This document shows, piece by piece, positions 7,315 to 11,295 of a DNA stretch of 11,295 nt. A program made the translations under genes and the position numbers. The notes below the pieces were generated by a model. The model was not told the DNA's origin, searched no databases, and saw nothing but the letters and a program-made list of their open reading frames with translations. This stretch comes from Thermoplasmatota archaeon (lineage in GTDB: Archaea; Thermoplasmatota; Thermoplasmata; Thermoplasmatales; Thermoplasmataceae), in assembly GCA_023489425.1 (NCBI GenBank), contig JAMDCG010000060.1, positions 1-11,295 of the forward strand, written 5' to 3'. How positions within the stretch are numbered: position 1 is the stretch's first letter; the number at the start of each line of letters is the position of its first letter.

Positions 7315-8427
7315 ATGTCATTAGCCATCTTCCTGACAACAGACTTAAAAATGGGTGGAGGTGTGGAAAGGTGGACTCTCAATACAGTTAAGGGCAAACC
7401 AGAAGGCCAGAAGATAATACTTATATCGACGGACTATGCTGACAGGGCAAGATTTTCAATTAAGACAGAAATCCCTGAATTTGACGAACGACAAACGCTG
7501 AATTTGCTTGAAAATAAATTAAATTTTCTTAGAAAGTCACGAGTACTTTCATTCCTGCTGGATAATGCAATGATACCCCTGATACTAACTCTTTTTAAAA
7601 ATTCATATAGAAGGAAATTAAATCTATCTGATGTCGATGTTGTATATTTGACAAAGAACCAGTACTGGAAACTATTCAGGGGAAAGAAGATAATTGGAAG
7701 TAACCATACCGAATTTGGCAATGATGGCTTTTTTTCCAGGCTAAAGGCGAAGCTCTACAGTAGTGGCATAATATACAGGGACATTTCATATTTTCAGGTA
7801 TTTCCTGGCAGGGAGAGGATAGAAGGCATATTAGGAAAAAAGGCTAAAGTTTCTGTGATTCCGAATGGTACTCATTCTAGAGATTGTGACAAAAAGACAG
7901 GAGATTCAACAAGATTTCTCTTTGTTGGGAGACTTGAGACAATAAAGGGCATTCAAATTCTGCTTGATGCCTGGAGATGCCTCAAAAGAGAGGACTGTGC
8001 ACTTGATGTTGTTGGTGCAGGCAGCCTTGAAAAGGAGGATTATTCAACATTGAACAATGTAAACTTCATGGGAATCGTAACAGATGAAGAACTGAACAGG
8101 ATATATTGCAGAAGCGATGTTTTTATCTACCCAACACTCTGGGACTCTTTCCCAAACACAATTATTGAAGCAATGTCTGCACGTTGTAAGATTGTAACAT
8201 CCAGATTCCTGGAAGGAGCCTTTGGTGGAGATGAAAGTGAGGCATTTATGACGTTCATAGAGCCGGATGTTAATTCCATTTTAGATGAGATTAATAAGTT
8301 GGCAGTAAATAAAAGTGAGACCAGAAAACAGGGCGAACTGGCGTATGAGTTCTTCATGAAAAACTATGAATTAACAAAAGTGAACAATTTATTTTATAAA
8401 TTCATAGAAAAAGTAAGGAATGAATGA
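7315..8427 (+). CDS. GT4-family (GT-B fold) glycosyltransferase
   Basis: A 370-residue cytosolic retaining glycosyltransferase. The N-terminal Rossmann half opens with FLTTDLKMGGGVERW, the glycine loop of GT4 enzymes (residues 6-20). The C-terminal half has VIPNGT (181-186), FVGRLETIKGIQILLDAW (203-220), VVGAGS (232-237) and DVFIYPTLWDSFPNTIIEAMS (268-288). That last motif is the EX7E nucleotide-sugar site with Asp277 in place of the first Glu and Glu285 as the second; this D variant occurs in other GT4 proteins. Length is normal for the family. It likely adds one sugar from a nucleotide donor to a growing glycan; specificity cannot be read. ATG 7315 is chosen over the ATG at 7311, which is out of frame and closes after 26 codons. 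This is the first gene of the plus-strand run, with its own TATA-like box and no Shine-Dalgarno sequence. Confidence 0.9.
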   Translation: MSLAIFLTTDLKMGGGVERWTLNTVKGKPEGQKIILISTDYADRARFSIKTEIPEFDERQTLNLLENKLNFLRKSRVLSFLLDNAMIPLILTLFKNSYRRKLNLSDVDVVYLTKNQYWKLFRGKKIIGSNHTEFGNDGFFSRLKAKLYSSGIIYRDISYFQVFPGRERIEGILGKKAKVSVIPNGTHSRDCDKKTGDSTRFLFVGRLETIKGIQILLDAWRCLKREDCALDVVGAGSLEKEDYSTLNNVNFMGIVTDEELNRIYCRSDVFIYPTLWDSFPNTIIEAMSARCKIVTSRFLEGAFGGDESEAFMTFIEPDVNSILDEINKLAVNKSETRKQGELAYEFFMKNYELTKVNNLFYKFIEKVRNE

Positions 8428-8458
8428 ATTGAGTGTGCAGGAAAAAGCCATCTAAAAG

Positions 8459-8467
8459 ATTTTTACA
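8459..8467 (+). promoter_or_regulatory. possible internal TATA-like element before the epimerase
   Basis: ATTTTTACA is centred about 24 nt upstream of the ATG at 8487 in a 59-nt spacer that has no ribosome-binding site. It could drive a leaderless internal transcript and favours 8487 as the start. The signal is weak, and read-through from 7315 remains likely. Confidence 0.25.
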
Positions 8468-8486
8468 CATGAATAAATTAGCTTCT

Positions 8487-9263
8487 ATGAATATACTGGT
8501 TACAGGAAGCAAGGGATTTATAGGAACAGAGATAATGAAATGCCTTCAGGATAATGGATATAATCCAGACGGCGTGGATCTTGGGGATACTGTAGATGAA
8601 AAGAAGAAATATGATATTATACTTCATTTTGGGGCCAGGACACTCATAAGAAACTCCTTTTCAAAGCCTTATGAGTATTTTGAGGATGGTTTAGGTCTTA
8701 CCATGAAATATCTTGAGTTAGCCAGAAAGCATGATGCCATATTCCTCTTCCCTTCCTCCGGGTCAACAGCTGAACCATCCAACCCCTATTCCCTTACAAA
8801 AAAACAGGCGGTTGAGTGGATAAATCTGTACAGGAAATTATATTCCACAAGGGCAATCATTTTTCGTCTCTTCAACATATATGGAACAGCTGCAAGAAAG
8901 GGGGCAGTCTATCTTTTCACCAATGCAGCATTGAAGGATGAGATTGCAACAATTTACGGCGATGGAAGCCATGTGAGAGATTATGTTAATGTACTTGATC
9001 TTGCCAAAACAGTTCTTGAGGTAGTGAAAGGAAATATAAAACCAGGAGATTATGAGATTGGTTCTGGTGTAGGAACGAGTGTTAATGAAGTTATATCAAT
9101 GGTAGAGAAAGTAACAGGAAAGAAGATAAGGACGGAAAAGAAGCCGTTCATAGTTGAAGAGGCAGATGAATTGATCGCTCATAATACAATTGTCAGGGAC
9201 CCGATGAAATTAATTGACGGAATAAAGTTGATAAGGGACGCCCTCGAAAAGGAAAATAAATGA
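8487..9263 (+). CDS. Compact NAD-dependent sugar epimerase/dehydratase (extended SDR)
   Basis: A 258-residue protein beginning MNILVTGSKGFIG, the GxxGxxG dinucleotide-binding loop (7-13). It continues with ILHFGAR (45-51), SSGST (90-94), the catalytic YSLTK (Y101, K105), RLFNIYG (127-133) and IYGDGSHVRDYVNVLDLA (156-173), all typical of nucleotide-sugar 4-epimerases and 4,6-dehydratases. It is short: the usual length is about 300-340, and YxxxK comes about 40 residues early because the segments around strand 3 and before the catalytic Tyr are trimmed. It probably supplies a modified nucleotide sugar to the flanking glycosyltransferases; which reaction it performs cannot be decided. An in-frame GTG at 8433 would add 18 basic residues ahead of the Rossmann start, and ATG 8469 would add six. 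8487 fits the family and the upstream TATA-like element. It overlaps the next gene by 4 nt (ATGA). Confidence 0.86.
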   Translation: MNILVTGSKGFIGTEIMKCLQDNGYNPDGVDLGDTVDEKKKYDIILHFGARTLIRNSFSKPYEYFEDGLGLTMKYLELARKHDAIFLFPSSGSTAEPSNPYSLTKKQAVEWINLYRKLYSTRAIIFRLFNIYGTAARKGAVYLFTNAALKDEIATIYGDGSHVRDYVNVLDLAKTVLEVVKGNIKPGDYEIGSGVGTSVNEVISMVEKVTGKKIRTEKKPFIVEEADELIAHNTIVRDPMKLIDGIKLIRDALEKENK

Positions 9264-10348
9264 AGATTGCACAGACGAGCCATCACTACTATCCACATTC
9301 CGGTGGAACCGAGACTGTTGTGAAGACCATAGTTGATGGACTGGCCTCAAGGAATAATACTGTTCATGTTTATTCGGACTATGATGACCTGAAACAACTA
9401 AAAAATGAGGAAAACGTGTTATATCACGGTATAAAACTTAAGAGGATAGGAAAATTCAGGTTCCCGGGATCTGGATACTGGAAGGAAATTGAAACTACAG
9501 ATTGCGATATTCTTCACGTTCAGGGTCAGAGAGTGTGGAGCTCCGATTACCTGTATACCCATCTTGATCGGATTAAATCAAAGAAAGTATTTACAGCACA
9601 CGGTTACTATCAACTCATCTATGGTGGAATTTTCAACAGTCTTTATTATGGCAGGTTTATGCCATCCTTTCTGAATAAGTTCGATAGGATCATTTGCCTG
9701 ACAGAAGAGGAAAGGAGAATTTCTGAAAGAATGTTTCCTAAGATATCTGACAGGTTAACCGTTCTTCCAAACCCTGTGGATTTCAACAGGATAGATGGAG
9801 TATCAATCAGTGATAATGTCCTGGAAAAATACAACCTCGTTAAAAATAACTTTTTTATCCACGCGGGAGGACTTCAAAGGAATAAGAATATTGAGTTTAT
9901 CCTGGAAGCAATGAAAGGAATCAGGGTACCATTAGTACTCTGTGGTAATATACCTGACAGGAGTTACTATGAGAAAATCAAGGCAGCGGCAGATCAGATG
10001 AAAGTTGAACTGAGAGTTCTTGGTTCCATAAATGAAGAAGAGCTGTTTTCCCTCATGAGATCGGCCAGGTTTTACCTTTCCGGTTCCATCTTTGAGGGAT
10101 TCGGAATATCCATGGTGGAATCTTCATATCTGGGGACTATGGTAATTGCAAACAATGCAGGAATAGCCAGTGAACTGCAGGAAATGGGAGGTCTGAAAAT
10201 TGCCATCAACCCTGAACAGATGCATGAGTTACTTGAAAGTGATATGAAGATAGAAGATCAGGATAGATTGAAGAAAACTCTCAGAAAAAAGTTTTCCAGG
10301 GATGAGATTATAGATAGAATGATAGAGCTCTATGGTGAGTTGCTGTGA
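9260..10348 (+). CDS. GT4-family (GT-B fold) glycosyltransferase
   Basis: A 362-residue cytosolic glycosyltransferase. The N-terminal half has YYPHSGGTETVV (10-21, acceptor-side glycine loop), DILHVQG (83-89) and AHGYY (113-117). The C-terminal half has VLPNPVDFNRI (168-178), FFIHAGGLQRNKNIEFILEAM (198-218), LVLCGN (225-230) and EGFGISMVESSYLGTMVIA (279-297) with both glutamates of EX7E present (E279, E287). Length is normal for GT4. It should retain anomeric configuration while transferring a sugar from a nucleotide donor to a lipid-linked or other glycan acceptor; the sugar is unknown. The ATGA overlap with the epimerase and the GTGA overlap with the next gene show a tightly coupled operon. 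A weak AGGAAA about 10 nt before the ATG may assist initiation. It is not closely similar to the GT4 protein at 7315-8427, so the two likely form different linkages. Confidence 0.92.
   Translation: MKIAQTSHHYYPHSGGTETVVKTIVDGLASRNNTVHVYSDYDDLKQLKNEENVLYHGIKLKRIGKFRFPGSGYWKEIETTDCDILHVQGQRVWSSDYLYTHLDRIKSKKVFTAHGYYQLIYGGIFNSLYYGRFMPSFLNKFDRIICLTEEERRISERMFPKISDRLTVLPNPVDFNRIDGVSISDNVLEKYNLVKNNFFIHAGGLQRNKNIEFILEAMKGIRVPLVLCGNIPDRSYYEKIKAAADQMKVELRVLGSINEEELFSLMRSARFYLSGSIFEGFGISMVESSYLGTMVIANNAGIASELQEMGGLKIAINPEQMHELLESDMKIEDQDRLKKTLRKKFSRDEIIDRMIELYGELL
10334..10338 (+). promoter_or_regulatory. Shine-Dalgarno site for the GT2 gene
   Basis: GGTGA lies 6 nt before the GTG at 10345, inside the end of the upstream gene. 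It matches the anti-SD complement and supports this GTG start within the GTGA overlap. It is one of the few clear ribosome sites in the window, consistent with operon-internal genes using SD while first genes are leaderless. Confidence 0.55.
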
Positions 10349-11295
10349 TAGAAAAAGTTTCTGTGGTCATAACTGCTCATAACAGAAAAAAGTATCTAAT
10401 GCAAGCCGTAAATTCTGTGCTAAACCAGGTAAACCCAGGTGTTAAAATGGAAATTGTTGTTGTCAAGAACTTTGTTGATGATAAAATAGATTCTCTTCTG
10501 AAAGAAGCAGAAGCTGTCAATATTTATACAGATGAAGAGAGTTTTGGGAAGAAACTATCCATTGGGATTGATGCTTGTTCTGGAAACCTGATCTGTTTCC
10601 TCGATGATGATGACATGTTCAGTCCTGACAAGATTGCATTAGTAAGAAAGATTTTTGACGAACACAAAAGCGTATTATTCGTTCACAATGATATATATAT
10701 CATTTCTGAGGATACGAAACACGAAACAGTTCATGCTGGTGAGAGAGAAACATTGAATTGCGAGGTATACAGTAGCGATAGATTAAGTGGAAGGGAATGG
10801 GGAAGAGTTCTATCTTCGAGGGCAGACTGGTATGTGTCATGTGTTTCCATGGAGGCAACGTTTGCGAAATCTATTTCTCAGATATTATATCATTCTAACA
10901 GAAGTTTGGATAAGATTCTGTTCCTTCTGAGTACCTGCCATGGATCCTCAATTTCAATCTGCAAAAATAGGCTTACAATGTATAGAAAGCATGAAAGTGT
11001 AACTGGATTAAAAACTAATGTTGAAGATTTCAGGAGCAGGAAATTAAAGTTTACCAGAGAGTCGATGGAAAATATAAGAAATGCATATAGAGATTCCAGG
11101 AGGAAAGTGAACGATATTCCATTCAGTTTCATGCTGTTGAAGATGGAAGGAAATTTGGCAATATATGACAGGTACCAGAGAGTGAGAAGTTTCAGAGTGA
11201 TGATTGATGAAATCAAGCATCTTACAAGATATGGAGGCAGGGAATATGTATTGCTTTCGATTCTTCTATTCTTAAATATTTTATCAAACGACCTA
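10345..11295 (+). CDS. GT2-family glycosyltransferase (partial, runs off right edge)
   Basis: The frame is open for 317 codons to the end of the window with no stop. It begins with VSVVITAHNRKKYLMQAVNSV (5-25), the nucleotide-binding first strand of GT-A enzymes. Residues 84-95 (CFLDDDDMFSPD) contain the DxD metal-binding motif, and YRKHESVTG (213-221) resembles the conserved R-x-H-x-S-x-T/S element near the end of GT2 domains. The middle (about 110-165) diverges from common subfamilies. A basic region follows, then a hydrophobic stretch from about 300 to 313 that may open a membrane helix. It probably transfers a sugar to the same glycan as its neighbours; donor unknown. The GTG start overlaps the upstream stop as GTGA and has a GGTGA site 6 nt before it. 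The C terminus is missing. Confidence 0.82.
   Translation, partial: MIEKVSVVITAHNRKKYLMQAVNSVLNQVNPGVKMEIVVVKNFVDDKIDSLLKEAEAVNIYTDEESFGKKLSIGIDACSGNLICFLDDDDMFSPDKIALVRKIFDEHKSVLFVHNDIYIISEDTKHETVHAGERETLNCEVYSSDRLSGREWGRVLSSRADWYVSCVSMEATFAKSISQILYHSNRSLDKILFLLSTCHGSSISICKNRLTMYRKHESVTGLKTNVEDFRSRKLKFTRESMENIRNAYRDSRRKVNDIPFSFMLLKMEGNLAIYDRYQRVRSFRVMIDEIKHLTRYGGREYVLLSILLFLNILSNDL

Noticed and set aside
8433..8486. N-terminal extension of the epimerase from GTG 8433
   Set aside because: It adds 18 basic residues before the standard Rossmann start. No ribosome site is present, and a TATA-like element lies inside this stretch.
10890..11216. Minus-strand open frame of 108 codons at the right edge
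   Set aside because: It is antisense to the GT2 gene, which has clear motifs and operon spacing. The minus-strand product is a Leu/Ser-rich mirror of a basic coding region.
1..11295. CRISPR array, transposon ends or tRNA
   Set aside because: No regularly spaced direct repeats, transposase motifs, terminal inverted repeats or cloverleaf sequence were seen by eye on either strand.

Overview
The window looks like chromosomal DNA from a Thermoplasmata-type archaeon, possibly an acidophilic Thermoplasmatales relative. The support is indirect. The DNA is AT-rich by eye, and Arg codons are mostly AGA/AGG with frequent ATA for Ile. TATA-like boxes lie about 25-29 nt upstream of start codons with almost no leader (leaderless mRNA geometry). 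The enzymes are of dolichol-phosphate type, and the exported domains are crowded with N-X-S/T sequons. The lineage is inference; no rRNA or marker gene is present.

Layout. The first 80 bases hold the 3' end of a plus-strand gene with a CxxC tail. It converges, with a 5-nt gap between stops, on a long minus-strand block (86-7234). In transcription order this block has two units. The first (7234 to 3666) is a DUF2079-type polytopic membrane protein followed, with a 4-nt GTGA overlap, by a GT-C-type membrane glycosyltransferase. The second (about 3480 to 86) is a GT2-GtrA dolichyl-phosphate sugar synthase followed by a second, larger GT-C-type protein paralogous to the first. The 185-base gap between the units carries T-runs, an AT-rich inverted repeat and a TATA-like box.

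A divergent 80-base promoter region (7235-7314) separates this block from a plus-strand run: a GT4 glycosyltransferase, a compact NAD-dependent sugar epimerase/dehydratase, a second GT4 enzyme and a GT2 enzyme that runs off the right edge. The last three are joined by ATGA and GTGA overlaps.

The genes read as a surface-glycan island. The plus-strand enzymes would make a nucleotide sugar and build glycan in the cytosol. The GT2-GtrA enzyme would load a sugar on dolichyl phosphate. The three large membrane proteins would use such lipid-linked sugars on the outer face of the membrane. No oligosaccharyltransferase (AglB) or flippase lies in the window, so the final acceptor is unknown.

The most unusual points are two. 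The only upstream ATG of the GT2-GtrA gene is out of frame because of a six-G run that includes the start codon's own G. The paired GT-C paralogues carry homologous, sequon-dense ectodomains, one extended by a further domain of about 190 residues. No mobile element, CRISPR array, tRNA or rRNA was seen.
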